Assembly: GCF_002564005.1 (NCBI RefSeq)
Contig: NZ_PDJG01000001.1
Coordinates: forward strand, 1,488,001 to 1,552,000
Length of the DNA: 64,000 nucleotides
Source: Sanguibacter antarcticus
GTDB taxonomy: Bacteria; Actinomycetota; Actinomycetes; Actinomycetales; Cellulomonadaceae
Reading direction: 5' to 3'
A program made the position numbers and the translations under genes. Of this stretch, positions 35,989-47,470 are shown piece by piece. Position 1 is the first letter of the stretch. The number at the start of each line of letters is the position of its first letter. Below the pieces are notes generated by a model that searched no databases, was not told the origin of the DNA, and saw only the letters and a list, made by a program, of their open reading frames with translations.

Positions 35989-36836
35989 GCACTCCTACCC
36001 GCACCGCACCGCGGCGCACCGCACCACCCGTCGGGGGGTACCTCACTCTCGCGGGCGCGACCCTCGTCGTCGTCCTGCCGCTCGCCTGGATGGTCCTGTC
36101 GTCGTTCAAGAGCTCCGGCGAGATCGTCTCGCTCCCCATCCAGTGGCTGCCCACGAGCCTCGCACCGGAGAACTACCTCGAGGCCGGGCGCACCGCTCCG
36201 TTCGGCCGGTTCTTCCTCAACAGCCTCATCGTGACCTCCGTGGGAGCGAGCCTCAAGGTGATCCTCGCGCTGCTCACCGCGTACGGGCTCGTCTTCATCC
36301 GCTTCCCCGGGAAGAAGATCATCTTCGCCGGGATCCTCGTCGCGCTCATGGTCCCCGCGCACATGTCGCTCGTGCCCAACTACACGCTCATCGCAGGATG
36401 GGGCGGGCGCAACACGCTCTGGGGGATCGTCCTGCCCGGCCTCGGGACCGCCTTCGGCACCTTCCTGCTCCGACAGCACTTCCTGTCGCTGCCACGGTCG
36501 ATCGTCGAGGCCGCCGAGATCGACGGTGCCGGGCACTGGCGGCGGCTCGTGAGCATCGTCGGGCCGGTCAGTGCACCGACGATCGCGACCGTGGGGCTCA
36601 TCTCCATCGTCGGCGAGTGGAACGAGTACCTCTGGCCGCTCATCATCGTCGACACCCCCGAGCACATGACTCTCCCGGTCGGCCTGACCCTCCTGCAGAA
36701 CATCGAGCCGGGTGCCACCTCGTGGGGCGTGCTCATGGCGGGGACCGCCTTCGTGCTCGTCCCTGTCCTCCTCGTCTTCGCGGCGCTCCAGCGCTACATC
36801 GTCGCGGGCCTCACCCAGGGTGCCGTCACAGGCTGA
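35985..36836 (+). CDS. ugpE: ABC transporter permease, UgpE-like
   Basis: 283-residue MalG-type permease with six helices and the EAA loop EAAEIDGAGHWRRLVSI. GTG at 35985 overlaps the ugpA stop (GTGA); the longer upstream frame is a shadow of ugpA. It pairs with the preceding permease to form the channel. Substrate assignment as for its partner. Confidence 0.85.
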   Translation: MSTPTRTAPRRTAPPVGGYLTLAGATLVVVLPLAWMVLSSFKSSGEIVSLPIQWLPTSLAPENYLEAGRTAPFGRFFLNSLIVTSVGASLKVILALLTAYGLVFIRFPGKKIIFAGILVALMVPAHMSLVPNYTLIAGWGGRNTLWGIVLPGLGTAFGTFLLRQHFLSLPRSIVEAAEIDGAGHWRRLVSIVGPVSAPTIATVGLISIVGEWNEYLWPLIIVDTPEHMTLPVGLTLLQNIEPGATSWGVLMAGTAFVLVPVLLVFAALQRYIVAGLTQGAVTG

Positions 36837-36916
36837 CCCTTCCACCTCGTCGTCCCCTTCCCGTCCTATCCACCTCTAGCCCACCCCCACCCCCGCACCT
36901 CAGACAGGACACCGTC

Positions 36917-38326
36917 ATGCCTCTGCTCCGTCTCCCCGCCTCACGCCCCGGCCGTCTCGCCGTGCCCTCCGCACCCGGGACGACCCGCCCCGGCTTCGAC
37001 CGACGGTCCTTCCTCGGGCTCTCGGCCGCCGGTGCCGCAGCTCTCACGCTCGCCGCGTGCGCGGGTCCGTCGACGGCCAGCGGCACCGCGCCGGCCTCCG
37101 CGGAAGCTCTCGACTACACAGGCGTCAAGCCGGCGTCGACGATCTCCATGTGGTCGAGCCACCCCGGTGGCTCGCAGGAGGTCGAGCAGAAGATCATCGA
37201 CCAGTTCAACGCGAGCCAGTCCGCGATCACCGTCTCCCTCGTGACGGCCGGAGCAAACTACGAGGAGGTTGCCCAGCGCTTCCAGACCGCTCTCGCGGGT
37301 GGCGGCCTCCCCGGGCTCGTCATCCTCTCGGACGTCTGGTGGTTCCGGTACTTCATCAACGACTCGATCATCCCGCTCGACGCCGTGCTCGACGCCGTCG
37401 GCATGGAGACGGACGACTTCCGTCCCACCTTCTTCGCCGACTACCAGTACGACGGCGCGCAGTGGGCGATCCCCTATGCGCGGTCGACCCCGATGTTCTA
37501 CTACAACAAGGAGCACTGGGCCACGGCCGGCCTGCCCGATCGCTCCCCCGCCACCTGGGAAGAGTTCGGCGAGTGGGCTCCGCGCCTCAAGGCAGCCGAC
37601 ACCGGTGTTCTCAACGCCTTCCAGTACCCGGCGATCTCGGGTTATGCCGGATGGACGTTCCAGAACAACGCGTGGGGCCAGGGCGGCTCGTACTCGGACG
37701 GCTGGGACATCACGATCGACGAGAAGCCTGTCGTCGATGCCCTCGAGTGGATGCGCCAGGGCGTGAACGTCGAGAAGTGGGCCGGCATCACGAGCAACGA
37801 CCAGGCGACAGACATCGCCTCGGGCGCGGTGAGCGCGACCGTGAGCTCGACCGGGTCGCTCGTCGGGATCCTCGACACCGCGAGCTTCGACGTCGGCGTC
37901 GGGTTCATGCCGGGCGGACCGACCGCGACCGAGCCGGTCTGCCCGTCGGGCGGCGCCGGGCTCGGCATCCCTCAGGGGATCACCCCGGAAGAGCAGGTCG
38001 CCGCCGCGACGTTCCTCAAGTTCCTCACCTCACCGGAGAACGCCGTCGCGTTCTCGGCCGCGACGGGATACATCCCGACCCGTACGTCCGCAGACGTCAC
38101 CGGCCTCGTGAGCGCAGCCCCCCAGATCCAGACCGCGATCGACCAGATCGAGGTCGTCCGCACCCAGGACTACGCCCGGGCGTTCCTGCCGGGTGGGGAC
38201 AAGGCCGTCGCTGACGGAGTCGGCCGGGTCCTCACGCAGGACGAGGACCCGCAAGAGGTGCTCACCGAGGTGCGCGGACAGCTCGAGGACATCTACACGA
38301 CGGACGTCGAGCCGCTCCTGTCCTGA
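36917..38326 (+). CDS. ugpB: Extracellular solute-binding lipoprotein, UgpB-like, Tat-type signal
   Basis: 469-residue family 1 binding protein. A twin-arginine motif (DRRSFLG, Arg29-Arg30) precedes a hydrophobic stretch and a lipobox LAAC with Cys48, suggesting Tat export and lipid anchoring. The mature part has MWSSHPGG, YYNKEHW and the Gly-rich C-terminal region typical of UgpB/MalE. ATG at 36917 is preceded by AGGAC. The end overlaps the opposing folA gene by 34 nt. Confidence 0.88.
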   Translation: MPLLRLPASRPGRLAVPSAPGTTRPGFDRRSFLGLSAAGAAALTLAACAGPSTASGTAPASAEALDYTGVKPASTISMWSSHPGGSQEVEQKIIDQFNASQSAITVSLVTAGANYEEVAQRFQTALAGGGLPGLVILSDVWWFRYFINDSIIPLDAVLDAVGMETDDFRPTFFADYQYDGAQWAIPYARSTPMFYYNKEHWATAGLPDRSPATWEEFGEWAPRLKAADTGVLNAFQYPAISGYAGWTFQNNAWGQGGSYSDGWDITIDEKPVVDALEWMRQGVNVEKWAGITSNDQATDIASGAVSATVSSTGSLVGILDTASFDVGVGFMPGGPTATEPVCPSGGAGLGIPQGITPEEQVAAATFLKFLTSPENAVAFSAATGYIPTRTSADVTGLVSAAPQIQTAIDQIEVVRTQDYARAFLPGGDKAVADGVGRVLTQDEDPQEVLTEVRGQLEDIYTTDVEPLLS

Positions 38327-38889
38327 GCAGGCGGTGCACCGGCGTCGCTGCGGCGATAGGTGACGAACCGGTAGTGCAGGCCCGACGTCGACACGCCGCC
38401 GTCGACGTCAGGCAGCGCACCCGTGGGGCCTGGAGGGGAGGCGAGAGCCGTCCACCCAGGCCCCACGGGCGGCGCAAAAGCGTCTCCCTCGACCTGGACG
38501 TCGACATACGTGACGACGAGGAGGTCGGCACGCTCAATCGCTGCCGCGTACACCTGCGCGCCGCCGATCACCCACGCACGCTCGACATCAGGATCCTGCG
38601 AGGCGACCACCAGCGCCTCGTCCAGCCCACCGACAAGGTGTGCGCCACGAGCCGCATAGTCCGGCTGCCGGGACAGGACGATGTTCGCTCGTCCTGGAAG
38701 AGGTCGAAACCGCTCGGGCAAGGACTCCCACGTGGCGCGGCCCATGATCACAGGAGCACCTGCCGTGGTGCGACGGAAGTGCGCGAGATCCTCCGGAAGG
38801 TGCCACGGGAGCGCACCCGCCGCTCCGATGGCCCCGTCCTTCGCCTGCGCCCAGACGAGCCCGAGCGCCACCTGGCTGGTGCGGCTCAT
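38293..38889 (-). CDS. folA: Dihydrofolate reductase
   Basis: 198-residue enzyme regenerating tetrahydrofolate after thymidylate synthesis. Signatures: [19 protein letters not shown] with the active-site acidic residue, [10 protein letters not shown] and [12 protein letters not shown]. The ATG overlaps the thyA stop (ATGA), so the reductase is co-translated with the enzyme that consumes its product. About 20-30 extra C-terminal residues ([18 protein letters not shown]) run across the opposing ugpB end. Confidence 0.94.
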   Translation of the reverse strand: MSRTSQVALGLVWAQAKDGAIGAAGALPWHLPEDLAHFRRTTAGAPVIMGRATWESLPERFRPLPGRANIVLSRQPDYAARGAHLVGGLDEALVVASQDPDVERAWVIGGAQVYAAAIERADLLVVTYVDVQVEGDAFAPPVGPGWTALASPPGPTGALPDVDGGVSTSGLHYRFVTYRRSDAGAPPAQDRSGSTSVV

Positions 38890-39719
38890 ACGGCGATCGG
38901 CGCGGAGATCGTCGGGTGGTGGACGTACCCGTCGACCACGACGTCGTCGAACCCGTAGTCGAACAACGAGGCAGCCTTGCGCAGCTGCAGCCGGGGGAAC
39001 GGGAACGGTTCCCTCTCGAGCTGCGTGCGGACCTGCTCGACGTGGTTGTCGTAGATGTGGCAGTCGCCGCCCGTCCAGACGAAGTCTCCGACCTCGAGGC
39101 CGACCTGCTGGGCCACCATGTGAGTGAGGAGGGCATAGCTCGCAAGGTTGAAGGGGACCCCGAGGAAGAGATCGGCGGACCGCTGGTAGAGCTGGCACGA
39201 GAGCTTGCCGTCGGCGACGTAGAACTGGAAGAACGCGTGGCACGGCATGAGCGCCATCGCGTCGAGGTCTGCGACGTTCCATGCGGAGACGATGATGCGG
39301 CGGGAGTCCGGGTTCGACCGCAACGTCTCCAGCACCTGTGCCATCTGGTCGATGTGCTGGCCGTCGGGCGTAGGCCACGAGCGCCACTGGACGCCGTAGA
39401 CGGGCCCGAGCTCGCCGTCGGAGTCGGCCCACTCGTTCCAGATCCGGACGCCGTTCTCCTGGAGCCAGCCGACGTTGGAGTCACCGCGCAGGAACCACAG
39501 GAGCTCCCCCACGATCGAGCGCAGGTGCACACGCTTCGTGGTCACGAGCGGGAACCCCGCGGCGAGATCGAACCGCATCTGGTGACCGAAGACGCTCCGT
39601 GTACCCGTGCCCGTCCGGTCGGACTTCGCTGTGCCGTGCTCGAGCACGAGACGCAAGAGGTCCTCGAACTGTCTCTGCGGAGCGAGGGTGCCGGTCGCCG
39701 TCGGGTCGCCTGGTGTCAT
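38886..39719 (-). CDS. thyA: Thymidylate synthase
   Basis: 277-residue folate-dependent enzyme making dTMP. Catalytic Cys160 is in [11 protein letters not shown]; the phosphate-binding arginine is in [10 protein letters not shown], and WNEWAD is conserved. TACGAT lies 6 nt before the ATG. The start is 46 bp from the divergent dehydrogenase start. folA follows with overlapping codons. Confidence 0.96.
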   Translation of the reverse strand: MTPGDPTATGTLAPQRQFEDLLRLVLEHGTAKSDRTGTGTRSVFGHQMRFDLAAGFPLVTTKRVHLRSIVGELLWFLRGDSNVGWLQENGVRIWNEWADSDGELGPVYGVQWRSWPTPDGQHIDQMAQVLETLRSNPDSRRIIVSAWNVADLDAMALMPCHAFFQFYVADGKLSCQLYQRSADLFLGVPFNLASYALLTHMVAQQVGLEVGDFVWTGGDCHIYDNHVEQVRTQLEREPFPFPRLQLRKAASLFDYGFDDVVVDGYVHHPTISAPIAV

Positions 39720-39725
39720 GGCTTC

Positions 39726-39731
39726 ATCGTA
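39726..39731 (-). promoter_or_regulatory. -10 of thyA-folA
   Basis: TACGAT, 6 nt before the ATG. Confidence 0.65.
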
Positions 39732-39753
39732 GGACGGACAGGACTGGAGCGAC

Positions 39754-39759
39754 GATACT
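39754..39759 (+). promoter_or_regulatory. -10 of the aldehyde dehydrogenase gene
   Basis: GATACT, 6 nt before ATG 39766. Confidence 0.55.
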
Positions 39760-39765
39760 CAGGTG

Positions 39766-41238
39766 ATGGACACTGCTGCTCCCCGCTCGTCTGGCCTCCC
39801 GACCCACCTCCCTGCCGGCATCCTCGTCGACGGCGCGTGGGCGCCCGCCGGGGGCGGTCGCACCTTCGAGGTCCGCAACCCGGCGACAGACGAGATCCTC
39901 TGCGAGGTCGCAGACGGCAGCCCTTCCGACGGGCTCCGGGCCCTCACGGCAGCCGACGGAGCCGCCGCAGCGTGGCGACGTACCCCGCCGCGGGTGCGCT
40001 CCGACCTGTTGCGGGCCGTCTTCGACCGACTGGTCGCCCACACCGAGGACATCGCCGCGATCATCACCGCTGAAGGCGGAAAGCCTCTCGCCGAGGCTCG
40101 TGCCGAGGTGGCCTACGGCGCAGAGTTCGTCCGCTGGTACTCGGAGCAGGCGGTCCGCATCCCGGGCACGGTGCGCACATCGCCCGCAGGAGGGACCCAG
40201 CTCGTCCGCCGTCGTCCTGTGGGGCCTGCGCTCCTCATCACGCCCTGGAACTTCCCGCTCGCGATGGCGACCCGCAAGATCGCTCCTGCCCTCGCAGCGG
40301 GGTGCAGCGTCATCATCAAGCCGGCCCGGCTCACCCCGCTCACCACGCTGTTCGTCGCCGAGATCTTCCGCGACGAGCTCGCTGCACGAGGCCTGCCGGC
40401 GGGCGCCGTCAACGTCGTCCCGACGGCACGCTCCGGCCCGACGACCGAACCGATCATCGCCGACGCGCGGCTGCGCAAGCTCTCGTTCACCGGCTCCACC
40501 GAGGTGGGCAGAGGGCTGCTGCGCAGCGCGTCCCACGGTGTGCTGCGGACATCGATGGAGCTCGGCGGGAACGCTCCGTTCCTCGTCTTCGCCGACGCGG
40601 ATCTCGACGCAGCGGTCGAGGGCGCGATGGTCGCGAAGATGCGCAACGCAGGACAGACCTGCGTCGCGGCCAACCGTTTCCTCGTGCACGAGTCCGTCGC
40701 CGAGGCCTTCGCCGAGCGACTCACCGCAGCCTTCGCTGACCTCGTCGTCGGAGACGGCACCCACGCCGGAGTCACTGTCGGGCCGCTCATCGACGAGGGT
40801 GCGGTCGAGAGCGTGCAGGGCGCTGTCCAGTCCGCGGTCGACGACGGAGCGCGGGTGAGGATCGGTGGCAGCGCCCCTTCCGGGCCAGGCTCCTACTACG
40901 CACCTACCGTGCTCACCGACGTGCCGCGCGACGCGAGAGTCGTCACCGACGAGACCTTCGGACCGGTCGCCCCGATCGTCACGTTCGAGTCCGACGACGA
41001 CGCGCTCGCTCTGGCCAACGGCACCGAGCACGGTCTCGTGGCTTACGCCTACACCCGCGATCTCGGACGAGCCCTCATGCTGTCAGAGGAGATCGAAGCC
41101 GGCATGGTCGGCATCAACCGCGGTCTCGTCTCTGACGCGAGCGCCCCGTTCGGCGGCCTCAAGCAGTCCGGCCTGGGCAGAGAAGGCGGCGAAGCGGGCC
41201 TCGACGAGTATCTCGAGACCGTCTACGTCGCCCTCTGA
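39766..41238 (+). CDS. gabD: NAD(P)-dependent aldehyde dehydrogenase, succinate-semialdehyde type
   Basis: 490-residue enzyme. Catalytic Cys299 is in NAGQTCVAANR, general base Glu266 in ELGGNAPF, cofactor loop FTGSTEVG, and ITPWNFPLAM. The sequence is closest in feel to succinate-semialdehyde dehydrogenases (GGNAPFLVF and NAGQTCV). KPARLTP replaces the more common KPAxxTP with acid or serine at the fourth place, a site that can affect NAD/NADP choice. GATACT lies 6 nt before ATG 39766; GTG at 39763 is the alternative start. No gabT is adjacent. Confidence 0.85.
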   Translation: MDTAAPRSSGLPTHLPAGILVDGAWAPAGGGRTFEVRNPATDEILCEVADGSPSDGLRALTAADGAAAAWRRTPPRVRSDLLRAVFDRLVAHTEDIAAIITAEGGKPLAEARAEVAYGAEFVRWYSEQAVRIPGTVRTSPAGGTQLVRRRPVGPALLITPWNFPLAMATRKIAPALAAGCSVIIKPARLTPLTTLFVAEIFRDELAARGLPAGAVNVVPTARSGPTTEPIIADARLRKLSFTGSTEVGRGLLRSASHGVLRTSMELGGNAPFLVFADADLDAAVEGAMVAKMRNAGQTCVAANRFLVHESVAEAFAERLTAAFADLVVGDGTHAGVTVGPLIDEGAVESVQGAVQSAVDDGARVRIGGSAPSGPGSYYAPTVLTDVPRDARVVTDETFGPVAPIVTFESDDDALALANGTEHGLVAYAYTRDLGRALMLSEEIEAGMVGINRGLVSDASAPFGGLKQSGLGREGGEAGLDEYLETVYVAL

Positions 41239-41260
41239 CGAGTCCTCGCGGGCGCCGGGG

Positions 41261-41266
41261 TAGGGT
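41261..41266 (+). promoter_or_regulatory. -10 of the GNAT gene at 41274
   Basis: TAGGGT, 7 nt before the ATG. Confidence 0.55.
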
Positions 41267-41273
41267 CGGGCCC

Positions 41274-41783
41274 ATGGCACTGTTCACCGAGTCCGCAGAC
41301 GTCTCCGTCCGTCCAGCGATCCCGGGCGACGACGCAGCCGTCGCCGACATCCAGGTCGCTGCCTGGCGCGCGTCCCATGCGACGCTCCTCGGCGAGGACG
41401 CCCTCGAGTCTCTCGACGGCGAGCGGATCCGGCGTCAGTGGGAAGCGGCGATCACCGCCCCGCCCGGCCCCGGCTATGCCGTGCTCGTCGCGTGCGAGCG
41501 TGCCGACGTCGTGGGCTTCGCTGCTGTCGGGCCCGCCGTGCTCGTCGCGCTCGAGGTCGCCCCGTCGGCGCAGCGCTCTGGCCACGGCTCACGCCTCTTG
41601 TCGGCCGCTGTCGACCGGTTGCGCTCCGACGGCGCGAGCGAGATGAGCACCTGGGTGCTCGACGACGACCCAGCGCGCGAGCAGTTCTTCACCGGCGCCG
41701 GGCTCGGCCCCGACGGCAAGACCCGGCTGCTCGCCACCGGTGTCCGCGAGGTCAGAGAGACCCGCTGGTCCGCGACGATCTGA
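41274..41783 (+). CDS. GNAT-family N-acetyltransferase
   Basis: 169-residue acetyltransferase. The acetyl-CoA loop is VAPSAQRSGHGSRLL and the fold is completed by FFTGAGLGPDG. Substrate unknown. TAGGGT lies 7 nt before the ATG, so it has its own leaderless promoter 35 nt downstream of the dehydrogenase gene. It converges with the membrane TPR-like gene. Confidence 0.88.
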   Translation: MALFTESADVSVRPAIPGDDAAVADIQVAAWRASHATLLGEDALESLDGERIRRQWEAAITAPPGPGYAVLVACERADVVGFAAVGPAVLVALEVAPSAQRSGHGSRLLSAAVDRLRSDGASEMSTWVLDDDPAREQFFTGAGLGPDGKTRLLATGVREVRETRWSATI

Positions 41784-41826
41784 TCGCCTGGCACGCTCAC
41801 CAGCCAGACGACCACGTCAGGGCAGG

Positions 41827-43118
<1,292 letters not shown>

Positions 43119-43154
43119 GCGCTCCCCGCTGGGGCCCAGGACCTCGACGGCGCC

Positions 43155-43185
43155 GGAGCACCGCGTGCACGAGCACGCGGGCTCC
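43155..43185 (-). terminator. Terminator of the pnp-peptidase unit
   Basis: GGAGC-a-CCGCGTGC pairs with GCACGCGG-GCTCC: 13 bp with one bulged A and loop ACGA, about 60 nt after the peptidase stop. Confidence 0.6.
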
Positions 43186-43247
43186 TGCAGCGAGCAGGTC
43201 CGACGGGTCCTGGACCGCGAGGGTCTGTGACGCCGAGCACGAGCGCC

Positions 43248-44573
43248 TCAGTCCCCGAAGGGTCCGACCCGCACGATCGATCGTGGGCGGGACGCGAGGT
43301 CCTTGGCCAACGACTGCACCTCGTCGACGGTCACCGCCCGTACCCGGTCGAGCGACTCTTCGATGCTGAGGAGCTCACCGTTGACGAGGTCGGCTTTCCC
43401 TAGCCGACTCATCCGTGACCCGGTGTCCTCGAGCCCCAGGACGAGGCCGCCGCACAGCTGCCCGATGCTCCGGACGAGCTCGGCGTCGGTGATCCCCGAG
43501 TCTGCGAGACGGTCGAGCTCGGTCACGAGGAGCGCGGTCACCTCGTCGATCTTCGTGGGGGCGCAGCCGGCGTAGAGCCCGAAGGTCCCGGTGCCACCGT
43601 GCCCAGAGGCGAAGGAGTAGGTCGAGTAGGCCAGCCCACGTCGCTCACGGATCTCCTGGAAGAGGCGCGAGGACATCCCACCACCAAGGACGGCGCTGAG
43701 CACAGAGAGGATAAACCGCCGGTCGTCCGTCGCGGACAGCCCAGTCGATCCGAGGATGACGTTCGCCTGCTCGACGCTGCGACGGATGGTGAGCTCGGTC
43801 CCGACGGTTCCGACGCCGACGACGTCGCTCGTGTCACGGCGGGCGCGCGGGAGCGCACCAGGAGCCATGTTCCAGCCACCCGTGGTGAGCGCCGCCTCGA
43901 CCTGACTGACGAGAGCGTCGTGGTCGACCCCTCCCGCAGCCGAGATGACGAGCGTCTCGGGCCGGTAGTGCCACTGGTAGTGCTCCCACACGGCAGCGCG
44001 GGGAACAGCACGGATCGCGTCGGGCGTCCCGCCGATCGGGCGTCCGAGCGCATGCCCGGCGAGGACCGCCGAGGCGAACTCCTCGTGGACGACGTCCGAG
44101 GGGTCGTCGTCGTTCATCGCGAGCTCTTCGAGGATCACTCCACGCTCGGTCTCGAGCTCGTCCGGGTCGATCCGAGCGGAGGTGACCATGTCGGTGATGA
44201 CGTCGACCGCCATGGGCAGGTCTGAGTCGAGCACACGCGCGTAGTAGCACGTGTGCTCTTTGCCGGTCGCGGCGTTCGCCTCGCCGCCGACTGCATCGAA
44301 CGCCTCGGCGATGTCCATCGCGCTGCGGCGCGCGGTGCCCTTGAACAAGAGGTGCTCGAGGAAGTGAGTCGAGCCGTGGTGCCCGCTCGTCTCGTCACGA
44401 GACCCGACGCCGACCCAGGCACCGACGGTGGCCGAGCGCAGGCCGGGCATGTGCTCGCTGAGCACACGAACCCCGCCGGGCAGGACGGAGCGACGGATCG
44501 TCGCCCCGTCCTGCCCGGCTGTCAGCTCATTCTCCGGCGAGCCGGCGGGAAGGAGCGGAAGGTTCCATGTCAC
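43248..44573 (-). CDS. M16-family zinc peptidase (PepR/processing-protease type)
   Basis: 441-residue peptidase with the inverted zinc motif HFLEH (His70, Glu73, His74) near the N-terminus and the distal ERGVILEEL glutamate. The C-terminal half carries the RERRGLAYS motif of the family. GTG at 44573 comes 1 nt after the pnp stop; the open frame upstream is pnp shadow. pnp-M16 peptidase order is common in actinobacteria and firmicutes, though the natural substrate is unknown. Confidence 0.92.
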   Translation of the reverse strand: MTWNLPLLPAGSPENELTAGQDGATIRRSVLPGGVRVLSEHMPGLRSATVGAWVGVGSRDETSGHHGSTHFLEHLLFKGTARRSAMDIAEAFDAVGGEANAATGKEHTCYYARVLDSDLPMAVDVITDMVTSARIDPDELETERGVILEELAMNDDDPSDVVHEEFASAVLAGHALGRPIGGTPDAIRAVPRAAVWEHYQWHYRPETLVISAAGGVDHDALVSQVEAALTTGGWNMAPGALPRARRDTSDVVGVGTVGTELTIRRSVEQANVILGSTGLSATDDRRFILSVLSAVLGGGMSSRLFQEIRERRGLAYSTYSFASGHGGTGTFGLYAGCAPTKIDEVTALLVTELDRLADSGITDAELVRSIGQLCGGLVLGLEDTGSRMSRLGKADLVNGELLSIEESLDRVRAVTVDEVQSLAKDLASRPRSIVRVGPFGD

Positions 44574-44574
44574 G

Positions 44575-46806
<2,232 letters not shown>

Positions 46807-47006
46807 GGGTGCCCTCCATTTCTCGGAGTGGCCCGCCCGCTGTGCACCTGGCGGTCTTCGATCGAAACCCACGGAGTGGTCGCGCAGGGCGCGTGCTGCT
46901 CCGTAGGTCACTACCGAGGACCGAACGAGGTGGATCGGGCTGGACCGGTGTGTGACTGGTTGTACTGATGGCGTGCGGTGGATCTGGGTGGTGCAGTCAT
47001 ACCGAA

Positions 47007-47037
47007 CCAGCCCGGACCCTCACGGGGTCCGGGCTGG
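47007..47037 (-). terminator. Terminator or processing hairpin after rpsO
   Basis: Perfect 13-bp stem CCAGCCCGGACCC / GGGTCCGGGCTGG with a 5-nt loop, 12 nt after the rpsO stop. In E. coli this interval is the RNase III and PNPase control point. Confidence 0.75.
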
Positions 47038-47048
47038 TCAGGGTGGTG

Positions 47049-47318
47049 TCAGCGGCGGAGGCCGAGACGACCGATCAGTGTGCGGTAGCGGTTGACGTCG
47101 ACCCGCTGCAGGTAGCCGAGAAGACGACGGCGCTGGCCGACGAGGAGGAGCAGACCACGACGGCTGTGGTGGTCGTGCTTGTGCTCCTTGAGGTGCTCGG
47201 TGAGGTCGAGGATGCGCTGCGTGAGCATCGCGACCTGAACCTCGGGGGAACCGGTGTCGCCCTCGCTGGTGGCGAACTCGGTCATGATGCGCTGCTTGGT
47301 GGCAGTGTCGAGGGGCAC
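47049..47318 (-). CDS. rpsO: 30S ribosomal protein S15
   Basis: 89-residue S15, exactly the family length, with [19 protein letters not shown] and the C-terminal basic [10 protein letters not shown]. Binds 16S rRNA helices 20-22. The GTG start has AAGGAGA upstream. TAGACT at 47405-47410 suggests transcription starts about 80 nt upstream, so the leader is long enough for S15 autoregulation. A 13-bp hairpin follows the stop. Confidence 0.98.
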   Translation of the reverse strand: MPLDTATKQRIMTEFATSEGDTGSPEVQVAMLTQRILDLTEHLKEHKHDHHSRRGLLLLVGQRRRLLGYLQRVDVNRYRTLIGRLGLRR

Positions 47319-47404
47319 GGCTCTCCTTGGTGTGTCGTTGCGCGGCGCTCCGGGGCAAGTCCACCCGAGCTCTATGTATCCGCGGCCGTTCTGACGGCGT
47401 GGCA

Positions 47405-47410
47405 AGTCTA
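47405..47410 (-). promoter_or_regulatory. -10 of rpsO
   Basis: TAGACT; predicts a leader of about 80 nt with a Shine-Dalgarno sequence. Confidence 0.5.
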
Positions 47411-47470
47411 GCAGGATTCCGCTCCGCGGTGGCTCGGCGGCTCGTCCGGCGACGACCTCCCGAGAGGTTC

